From the NCBI RefSeq assembly GCF_000335475.2, contig NZ_ANAH02000074.1, positions 120,434 to 184,433 of the forward strand: a stretch of 64,000 nucleotides of DNA. Direction: 5' to 3'. Each line of letters begins with the position of its first letter. The stretch's first letter is position 1. Below are positions 57,641 to 64,000 of the stretch, in pieces. The notes under the pieces were generated by a model that was not told the DNA's origin, did no database searches, and worked only from the letters and a program-made list of their open reading frames with translations. This DNA comes from Cystobacter fuscus DSM 2262 (GTDB lineage: Bacteria; Myxococcota; Myxococcia; Myxococcales; Myxococcaceae). The translations under genes and the position numbers were made by a program.

Positions 57641-58519
57641 TCAGGAAGAGGGGGCGAGCGCGAGGAGGGCGGCGATGAGGGGATTGGGTTGGGGGGTGCG
57701 GCGCCAGGCGACGTAGAGGGGGAATTGACGAGCGGGCTCGGTGAGGGGGAGCGCGGTGACGCCGGGGACGCGGGGGCCACGGGGTTCCACGGAGGCCAGG
57801 AGCGAGTAGCCGAGCCCGGCGGCCACGAAGCCGAGGATGGTTTCGGCGGAGTCGGCCGCGTAGATGCGCCGGGGGACGACGCCGAAGTGGGCGAGCGCGG
57901 CGAGTTGCAGCTCACGCAGGTAGGTATCGGAGCTGTAGGCGATGAAGGGCTCGTCGCGCCAGGGCACGGGGGTGACGGGGCCCTTGAGCTGGGGCCGGGG
58001 GATGGAGGGGACGACGAGGAAGGCGCGAGTCTTTCCCACCTGCCGCGCCTCCAGGTCGGAGGGAACCTCGGGGAGGTGATCCACGAGGAGTTCCGCCTCA
58101 CCGGAGCGCAGGGCGGCGACGGCGGGAGTCTTGGCCTCGAAGAGGGCGACCTCGATGTCGGGCCGTTGTCCGCGCAGGCGGCGCAGCCACGGGGGAAGGA
58201 GGTGGCGCAGCACGTGGCCCGAGGCATGGATGCGCAGGCGTCCCCCGATTTCTCCCGAGCGCAGGGAGCGCTCCAGGGCGGGCAGAGCTTCGTAGAAGGG
58301 GGCGATGGCGTCGTAGAGGATGCGGCCCTGGGGGGTGAGGACGACGCGGTCCTTGCCGATGCGCTCGAAGAGGCGCACGCCGAGCTCGGCTTCCAGCCGT
58401 CGCACCTGCTGGTGCACGCCGGGTTGGGTGATGGGGTAGGGAAAGGCGCGGGCCGCGCGGGCGTACCCTTCACATCGCGCGACCCAGTAGAAGCCCTCGA
58501 GGCGCTGGAGCTGAATCAT
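57641..58519 (-). CDS. LysR-family transcriptional regulator
   Basis: ATG 58519 starts the 292-residue protein. The N-terminal helix-turn-helix (LEGFYWVARCEGYARAA, QPGVHQQVRRLEAELG, LFERIGKDRVVLTPQG) is typical of LysR, followed by a substrate-binding domain of two halves. It is divergent from the small membrane protein at 58638, which could be its target, with 118 bp between. No ribosome site was found. Confidence 0.88.
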   Translation of the reverse strand: MIQLQRLEGFYWVARCEGYARAARAFPYPITQPGVHQQVRRLEAELGVRLFERIGKDRVVLTPQGRILYDAIAPFYEALPALERSLRSGEIGGRLRIHASGHVLRHLLPPWLRRLRGQRPDIEVALFEAKTPAVAALRSGEAELLVDHLPEVPSDLEARQVGKTRAFLVVPSIPRPQLKGPVTPVPWRDEPFIAYSSDTYLRELQLAALAHFGVVPRRIYAADSAETILGFVAAGLGYSLLASVEPRGPRVPGVTALPLTEPARQFPLYVAWRRTPQPNPLIAALLALAPSS

Positions 58520-58637
58520 ACACGGCAGCTTATCGATGGTTGGGCTCTTCGTTCCATGCGGTTTGCGATGGAGATCGGTAGGGTGTTGTTCATCCGGCGC
58601 ACCAACACGGGGCGCCCCCGAACGAACGGAGCGAACC

Positions 58638-58931
58638 ATGTCCCGCCAATCAGCCAATGCCTCGCAGGATCACAGTGGAGCCTGGGTCATCCAGACGTGG
58701 ATGTCGTTCATCCTGTCGGTGGCGGTGACGTCGCTGGGCATCTACCACCTGCCGGTGGACGGCTGGCAGAAGGCTTTCCTGGGCATGGGGTTGCTCTTCA
58801 CGGTGGGCTCCACGTTCACGCTGTCCAAGACGGTGCGAGACCAGCACGAGCAGCAGCGGCTGACGGCGCGCATCGACGAGGCGCGGGTGACGAAGCTGCT
58901 GGCCGAGGTGGACCCGGTGGTCCTCAAGTAG
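58638..58931 (+). CDS. YiaA/YiaB-like two-helix membrane protein
   Basis: ATG 58638 has GGAG seven bases upstream. The 97-residue protein has two hydrophobic helices (WVIQTWMSFILSVAVTSLGI and AFLGMGLLFTVGSTFTL), as in the YiaAB domain, and a charged C-terminal tail. Its function is unknown. It is followed at 25 bp by the AAA ATPase gene. Confidence 0.75.
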   Translation: MSRQSANASQDHSGAWVIQTWMSFILSVAVTSLGIYHLPVDGWQKAFLGMGLLFTVGSTFTLSKTVRDQHEQQRLTARIDEARVTKLLAEVDPVVLK

Positions 58932-58955
58932 AGGGGGCTGTAGACTTTGGCGGGC

Positions 58956-60512
58956 ATGACGACCCGCTCCGCGATTCCGCGCTCCGCCCCATTCGCCGCA
59001 TGGATGGAGGAGTTGGATCTGCTCATCCGCGCGCGCTATCCGCTGCTCTATCTGGTGTCGTGGGAGGAGCACCGGGTGGAGGCGCTGCTCGGGGAGGTGG
59101 CGAGGGCGCACGGCAAGGTGCTGCTCACCTGGTCGGTGCGCCGGGGCCTGCGGCACGTGGGGAGCACGCGGGGCCCGGTGCTGCCCGAGGACACGCGCAA
59201 CCCGCTCGAGGCGCTGGCGGCCATCGAGAAGCTGTCCGAGCCGGCGCTAGTGGTGCTCGAGGACTTCCCGCCCTACCTGGAGGAGAAGCCGCTGGTGAGG
59301 GCGTTGCGCGAGCTGGCGCACTCGCTCAAGAGCACGTTCACGACGGTGGTGTTGCTGTCGCCCACGCTGCAGTTGCCGGCGGAGCTGGAGAAGGAGGTGT
59401 CGGTGCTGGACGTGCCGTTGCCGGGCTTCGAGGAGCTGACGCAGCTGCTCAAGGAGATCGTGGCGGTGGTGCGGCGGGGCAACAAGGCGAGCATCGAGCT
59501 GACGCGCGAGGAGGCCGAGCAGCTCATCAAGGCGGCGCAGGGGCTGACGTTGTCGGAGGCGGAGAACGCGTTCGCCAAGGCGATCGCGAAGGACGGCAAG
59601 CTGAGCGCGGAGGACATCCGGCGGGTGCAGGACGAGAAGCGGCAGGTCATCCGCAAGAGTGGGCTGTTGGAGTACTACCCGCCGGGGGAGGACCTGGGGA
59701 GCGTGGGGGGCTTGCGCGAGTTGAAGCAGTGGCTGGACCGGCGCACGGCGGCGTTTGGCGAGCGGGCGAGGCAGTTCGGGTTGCCCGAGCCGCGGGGGGT
59801 GTTGCTGTTGGGGGTGCAGGGGTGCGGCAAGAGCCTGACGGCGAAGGCGATCGCGGCGCACTGGAACCTGCCGTTGTTGAGGCTGGACATGGGGCGCATC
59901 TTCAGTGGGCTGGTGGGCTCGTCGGAGGAGAACCTGCGCAAGGCCATCCACGTGGCGGAGAGCATCGCGCCGGTGGTGTTGTGGGTGGACGAGGTGGAGA
60001 AGGGCCTGTCGGGGGTGGCCTCGTCGGGGACGACGGATGGAGGCGTCACGGCGCGGGTGTTCGGGGCGCTGCTCACGTGGCTGCAGGAGAAGACGGCGCC
60101 GGTGTTCGTGGTGGCGACGGCCAACCGGATCGAGGGACTGCCTCCCGAGCTGCTGCGCAAGGGGCGGTTCGACGAGATCTTCTTCATCGACTTGCCGGGG
60201 GTGGCCGAGCGCCGGGAGATCTTCCGCATCCACCTGGAGCGCAGGGGGAGGAAGGCGGGGGGGTACGACGTGGGGGTGTTGGCGGAGCTGGCGGTGGACT
60301 TCAGCGGGGCGGAGGTGGAGCAGGCGGTGATCGCCGCGCTCTACGAGGCGTTTGGCGAGGGAGTGGAGCTGGAGCAGCGCCACCTGGAGCGAGCCATCCA
60401 GGAGACCTTCCCGCTCGCGGTCACGCTGAGGGATGAGATTCTGCGGTTGCGCGAGTGGGCGCGGGGACGAACGCGTCCGGCGTCGCTGGCGGGTGAAGCT
60501 CGCAAGGAGTAG
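58956..60512 (+). CDS. Ycf46-like AAA ATPase
   Basis: The 518-residue protein has an N-terminal helical region (1-240) with a lost Walker motif, then an AAA module with Walker A GVQGCGKSLTAKA, Walker B VLWVDEVEKG and the sensor VATANRIEGLPPELLRKGRFDE. It resembles the cyanobacterial Ycf46 family. ATG 58956 is preferred to the upstream TTG. The next gene starts 3 bp after its stop. Confidence 0.87.
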   Translation: MTTRSAIPRSAPFAAWMEELDLLIRARYPLLYLVSWEEHRVEALLGEVARAHGKVLLTWSVRRGLRHVGSTRGPVLPEDTRNPLEALAAIEKLSEPALVVLEDFPPYLEEKPLVRALRELAHSLKSTFTTVVLLSPTLQLPAELEKEVSVLDVPLPGFEELTQLLKEIVAVVRRGNKASIELTREEAEQLIKAAQGLTLSEAENAFAKAIAKDGKLSAEDIRRVQDEKRQVIRKSGLLEYYPPGEDLGSVGGLRELKQWLDRRTAAFGERARQFGLPEPRGVLLLGVQGCGKSLTAKAIAAHWNLPLLRLDMGRIFSGLVGSSEENLRKAIHVAESIAPVVLWVDEVEKGLSGVASSGTTDGGVTARVFGALLTWLQEKTAPVFVVATANRIEGLPPELLRKGRFDEIFFIDLPGVAERREIFRIHLERRGRKAGGYDVGVLAELAVDFSGAEVEQAVIAALYEAFGEGVELEQRHLERAIQETFPLAVTLRDEILRLREWARGRTRPASLAGEARKE

Positions 60513-60515
60513 CCC

Positions 60516-61184
60516 ATGTCTCGATTCAACCGCTTCCTGCACATCGAGCAGTCGCGAGGAGAGAAGGAGCCGGCGGACGGGCCGGTATCGCTCCGGGATG
60601 GGGGCCGCTTCGAGTCGGTGTCGGGGCCTGGCGAGGCGGGCGCCCTGCCCTCCCCGGGGGTGCCAGAGGCCCACCTGGAGCGCTTCAAGCAACAGGGGCA
60701 GACGCCGCTGGTGATGGATGACGGGCCCACGAGCGGACAGCATTTCTCGCGCTGCATTCGCTGTGAGACGGAGAATGGCCGGTTCGCCGTCGTGTGCACG
60801 ACGTGCGGAGCGGATCTGCGAGCACCGGAGCAGCGGGCGGAGGACGAGAAGCGCGGGCGCGAGCGCGAGCAGGCGGTGGAGCGGGAGCGGGAGGAGATGC
60901 GGGTGCGCCAGACGATGCCGGCCGAGCGGCCCACGTGGCGCACCGCGGAGGAGGAAGAGGGAATTCCCTCCGTGTTCGAGCCCTCACTGGGCAGGGGGCT
61001 CATGCGGCGCATCGAGAATCCCACCGTGAGGTGGTTGAGCGTGGGGGGAGCGGTGGGGCTGCCGTTGCTGCTCACGCGAGCGGGGCACGGGCCGCTCTGG
61101 GTGCTCGGCATGTACCTGGGGGTCTTCGTGGCGGCGAGCTTCGTGCCCAGTGCGTTCTGGATGAGGAGGGGGCGCGACGAGTAG
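60516..61184 (+). CDS. Zinc-ribbon membrane protein, hypothetical
   Basis: The 222-residue protein has a CxxC pair of pairs, CIRCETENGRF and CTTCGAD, which forms a zinc ribbon at about 79-98. A charged, helical region (RREREQ-type) follows, with one or two C-terminal helices (VGGAVGLPLLLTRAG and LGMYLGVFVAASFVP). It starts 3 bp after the AAA ATPase stop, so the two are probably coupled. Function unknown. Confidence 0.78.
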   Translation: MSRFNRFLHIEQSRGEKEPADGPVSLRDGGRFESVSGPGEAGALPSPGVPEAHLERFKQQGQTPLVMDDGPTSGQHFSRCIRCETENGRFAVVCTTCGADLRAPEQRAEDEKRGREREQAVEREREEMRVRQTMPAERPTWRTAEEEEGIPSVFEPSLGRGLMRRIENPTVRWLSVGGAVGLPLLLTRAGHGPLWVLGMYLGVFVAASFVPSAFWMRRGRDE

Positions 61185-61196
61185 CCCCCGAGCGCG

Positions 61197-62369
61197 TCAC
61201 CCGGGCTCGCCGCCGTCCGGGGGAGAGGACAGCCCGGAGGGGGAGTCACCGGGAGGAGAGAGGGAGACCGCGCCCGAGCGCACGCCCATCCACAGGGTGT
61301 CCTGGGCGGCGGCGGCGCGCACGAGGCTGGCGTCGGTGGTGGTGAGGAAGACCTGGGCGCCGCTCTCGGCGAGGTAGCGCATCAGGTAGGCATTGCGCTC
61401 GGGATCCAGCTCGCTCGAGACATCATCGAGCAGGAGCAGGGGCAGGAAGCCCGTGGCCGCCTCGAGGTTCTCGATCTCGGCGATCTTCCATCCCAGCACG
61501 AGCGCGCGCTGCTGGCCCTGACTGGCGTAGGCGCGAGCGCTGCGCGAGCCCAGGGTGACGGAGACATCATCCGCGTGGGGGCCCACGGAGGTGAAGCCTC
61601 GCTCGAGGTCTCTTCGGGAGCGGGACGCGAGCGCTTCACGGAGCGCGTTGGCGAGGGCCGCCTCATCGGCCTGGGCGAAGTCGAGCTCGCCGAGATGGGC
61701 GGGGCGGTACCCATAGGAGGCGGGGTCGGGGGTGCGCCCGATGGAGGCGAAGGTGGCCTGGGCACGGGGCGCGAGTTCGGCCATGAGGGCCCGTCGCCGG
61801 GCATAGACGCGGGCGCCGGCCTTGGCGAGGGTCTCGTCGTAGGCCTCGAGGTAGACGGAGTCCACCGGGCCCGTGCGCAGCAGACGGTTGCGATTCTTCA
61901 GGGCCCGAGCGTACTCGCGGCTCTCGCGCAGGAAGGCGGGGAAGCGGTTGAAGACGGCGCGATCCAGGAAGCCCCGGCGCGAATCCGGGCCGCCCTTGAC
62001 GACCTCCAGATCATCCGGCGTGAAGGCCACCACCGAGACGCCACCGAAGTACTCCTCCAGGCTGGGGGCCTTCTTCCCATCCACGAAGGACTGCCGGACG
62101 CCGCCGGCCACCTCCACGGAGATTTCGCGTTCGGCGCCCTTGAGGAGGAAGCGGCCCGTGACCCGTGCGGCCGGAGCGCCCCACCGGACGAGCTCCGACA
62201 ACCGGCCCGCGCGCAGAGGCTTGAGTGTCGCGAGGAAGTAGAGGGCTTCGAGCAGGTTGGTCTTTCCCTGACCGTTCTGCCCCACCGCGATGGTCGCGTG
62301 CGGGCTCGGCGACAGGGAGACCTGGCCGAGGTTACGGAAGTCCTGGACGTGGAGTGCCAACAGGCGCAC
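61197..62369 (-). CDS. recF: DNA replication and repair protein RecF
   Basis: GTG 62369 gives the usual RecF beginning (RLLALHVQDFRNL), with GAAAGG about six bases upstream; ATG 62387 is the alternative. The 390-residue SMC-like ATPase has Walker A GQNGQGKTN, FTSVGPHADDV and Walker B LLLLDDVSSELD. RecF loads RecA at gaps with RecO and RecR. It is not beside dnaA, dnaN or gyrB in this window, as gyrB lies about 28 kb away. Confidence 0.93.
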   Translation of the reverse strand: MRLLALHVQDFRNLGQVSLSPSPHATIAVGQNGQGKTNLLEALYFLATLKPLRAGRLSELVRWGAPAARVTGRFLLKGAEREISVEVAGGVRQSFVDGKKAPSLEEYFGGVSVVAFTPDDLEVVKGGPDSRRGFLDRAVFNRFPAFLRESREYARALKNRNRLLRTGPVDSVYLEAYDETLAKAGARVYARRRALMAELAPRAQATFASIGRTPDPASYGYRPAHLGELDFAQADEAALANALREALASRSRRDLERGFTSVGPHADDVSVTLGSRSARAYASQGQQRALVLGWKIAEIENLEAATGFLPLLLLDDVSSELDPERNAYLMRYLAESGAQVFLTTTDASLVRAAAAQDTLWMGVRSGAVSLSPPGDSPSGLSSPPDGGEPG

Positions 62370-62415
62370 GGGAGACCTTTCTCCCATCCGTTCAGGTGAG
62401 CGTCCAGGTGAAAGC

Positions 62416-63636
62416 CTATCCCCGGCGACGTTCGGCGGCAGGGCGTCCGGCCGCGGTCCGGGCCAGGAGGACCAGCCCGGGGAGATCCGCCTGATCCTCG
62501 GCGAGGGAGGGAGGTGTGAAACCGGAGAGGGAGCGCTCGCGGCCCACGGAGAAGAAGCGCGCGGGTGTCTCGCGCTGACCCCTCAGGCGGATGAAGAGGT
62601 GCAGCGCGTCGCACAGACACTCCATGTCGGGTCCCTGCTCGCTCTTCGCGCGATGGGCCGCGCGCTCCAGGCGGGCCCAGGCGGCCTCCTCGTTCCAGGC
62701 GCCCACCGGGCGGGAGTGGGACAGGGAGGCCAGCTCCACCGCGACCTCGAGCAGTCCGGCCCGTCCCTCGCTCAGCATGGCCGAGGCACTCAATCGAGTG
62801 TCGGGTGACCCCTCGCGCTCCACCAGCCAGCCCAGCAGCTCGGGCCATTCCCGCTCGGGGGGGTGGACGGGTGAGAACCGGGCATCGAGGAGGGTGCGCA
62901 GCCGGGAGTTGGCCAGGTCAGTCCAGAAGACGGCATGGAGGAACAACTCGGGACCACTGCGCGGGGTGCGCACGGGCACACGCCTGGCTCGCTTCTCCAG
63001 GAAGTCCGTCAGACGTCCCGAGGGATCGAAACGATGCACGCGGCTCCACAGGGCCTCCATCGCCGTGTCGGCCAAGGGAAGGGCGCGCCGGACCTCATCG
63101 GCTTCCGCCGCGCTGAACGGCAGGGCGCCCTCGGGGATGGGACGCTTGAAGACGCGCTCGAAGATTTCCGCGGCCGCGCAGGCGGCCCTGAGCTCCGGCA
63201 GGTTGCGCGGAAGCAGATCCACCGCCTGGGCCCAGAAGCGCCGGCCCAACAACGGTCCCTCGGCGAGCATCTCCTCTTCCAGGAGCAGCAAGGCCTCGCC
63301 GAGGACAGGGGGCTTGGTGGGAGCGCGAAGCCGCCGGGCGACCAATTGAACGAGGGCCTCGCGCAACTGGGACACGTCGGCCAGCAGCACCATGGAAGCG
63401 GAGTCCTTGGGCCAGTCCTCCGCCGCCGCCCGCCGGCAGACGGAGGCCAGCGTGATGTCCACTTCAGGCTGGTCGCGGACCACCTCTCGGAGCAGCTCGA
63501 GGTTGGCGCGAAGCGTGTCCCGCCAGAAAAAGCCCCGGAGCATGAGCCGCAGCGCCCGGTAACGAAGGCGGGCAGCCTCGAGCAGATCCGCGCGGTCCTC
63601 GAGCCGCGCCCGTAGGGTGTCGGGAGAAGTGGCCAC
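62416..63636 (-). CDS. Hypothetical helical protein
   Basis: The 406-residue protein is almost all alpha-helical with many Leu, Ala and Arg and no signal or membrane segment. It begins MATSPDTLRARLEDRADLL. I recognise no domain. It lies 46 bp upstream of recF on the same strand, so co-transcription is likely. Confidence 0.7.
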   Translation of the reverse strand: MATSPDTLRARLEDRADLLEAARLRYRALRLMLRGFFWRDTLRANLELLREVVRDQPEVDITLASVCRRAAAEDWPKDSASMVLLADVSQLREALVQLVARRLRAPTKPPVLGEALLLLEEEMLAEGPLLGRRFWAQAVDLLPRNLPELRAACAAAEIFERVFKRPIPEGALPFSAAEADEVRRALPLADTAMEALWSRVHRFDPSGRLTDFLEKRARRVPVRTPRSGPELFLHAVFWTDLANSRLRTLLDARFSPVHPPEREWPELLGWLVEREGSPDTRLSASAMLSEGRAGLLEVAVELASLSHSRPVGAWNEEAAWARLERAAHRAKSEQGPDMECLCDALHLFIRLRGQRETPARFFSVGRERSLSGFTPPSLAEDQADLPGLVLLARTAAGRPAAERRRG

Positions 63637-63758
63637 GGTCAGGAGAACTATAGGCCCATCCGGGAGCGCTGACAGGTGGCCTCGGGACCGGGGGCCGAGG
63701 AGTCAACGATCGGATGACCCCTGAGCGGGAAAGAACACACGGCGAAGCCCGCAAAGGC

Positions 63759-63802
63759 GAAGGCCCCGAGTCGACACCTGACGGTGCGGACTCGGGGCCT
63801 TC
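63759..63802. terminator. Terminator hairpin behind the rRNA operon
   Basis: A 14-bp perfect stem (gaaggccccgagtc 63759-63772 with gactcggggccttc 63789-63802) lies just past the 5S rRNA. On the plus strand it is followed by a run of seven A, so on the minus strand T residues precede rather than follow it. It is the likely end of the rRNA operon. Confidence 0.65.
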
Positions 63803-63809
63803 AAAAAAA

Positions 63810-63925
<116 letters not shown>

Positions 63926-64000
63926 AAAACAGGACAGTCCATACGAAGGGTAGGTGAATCAACTTCCACTGCGAAGCTCTCGTGCCTTCTTCCGGGCCCG

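Noticed and set aside
57566..60436. Open frame of about 950 codons covering LysR, YiaA and the AAA ATPase
   Set aside because: It crosses three well-supported genes in other frames and has only Gly/Ala/Arg-rich sequence.

Overview
The window is GC-rich, gene-dense bacterial DNA that looks like a chromosome fragment of a myxobacterium, most likely suborder Cystobacterineae (Archangium/Cystobacter/Myxococcus relatives). This rests on the very high GC at third codon positions, many Ser/Thr kinases and large signalling proteins, many lipoproteins, and several proteins I recognise as myxobacterial conserved families. The organism assignment is inference; there is no 16S gene in the window.

Layout. 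1-9 kb: a truncated RCC1-repeat lipoprotein, a frameshifted conserved hypothetical gene, a Tat-exported GFOR-type oxidoreductase, a DsbD-type thiol exporter with its redoxin, and a VWA protein. 9-14.4 kb: a membrane Fe-S oxidoreductase of the ETF:menaquinone type, a beta-propeller lipoprotein, an archaemetzincin-like protein with a degenerate active site, tRNA-Gln(TTG) and a TruB-type pseudouridine synthase. 14.4-18.3 kb: a giant kinase/ATPase regulator. 18.5-25.4 kb: a compact TonB-ExbB-ExbD-ExbD system with its own TonB-dependent receptor and a beta-helix lipoprotein. 25.5-31.5 kb: a Cys-rich lipoprotein plus LysM protein pair, an AT-hook protein, a membrane protein and a PEGA-domain kinase. 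31.5-37.3 kb: a candidate small RNA, gyrB, a PH-like membrane protein, a GNAT acetyltransferase and a hybrid-like histidine kinase. 37.3-37.9 kb: a gene-free stretch that holds the most remarkable feature of the window. 37.9-44.1 kb: an adenylate cyclase/STAND ATPase/TPR protein, HdeD and an EF-G paralogue. 44.3-46.4 kb: an AT-richer island with a lipoprotein nuclease and probable immunity gene. 46.5-51.1 kb: zwf, gnd and a GH15 glucoamylase-type enzyme. 51-57.5 kb: an SDR, a secreted cyclophilin and an MlaD-MlaF-MlaE-lipoprotein transport operon. 57.6-64 kb: a LysR regulator, a YiaA-like protein, a Ycf46-like AAA ATPase, recF and the 3' end of an rRNA operon (5S rRNA).

The main discovery candidate is at 37761-37898. 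A structurally complete tRNA (anticodon CCC) is encoded in permuted order: the 3' half (anticodon-stem 3' strand, variable loop, T arm, acceptor 3' strand) comes first, then a 10-nt linker, then the 5' half (acceptor 5' strand, D arm, anticodon loop). The acceptor stem pairs over all 7 positions, the usual invariant tRNA bases are present, and the sequences flanking the two halves are mutually complementary. A nested hairpin region precedes it. Permuted tRNA genes are known from archaea and some algae; I know of no described bacterial case. The second candidate is the lipoprotein nuclease/cytosolic partner pair at 44535-46429, which resembles SitA/SitI-type toxins of myxobacterial outer-membrane exchange.
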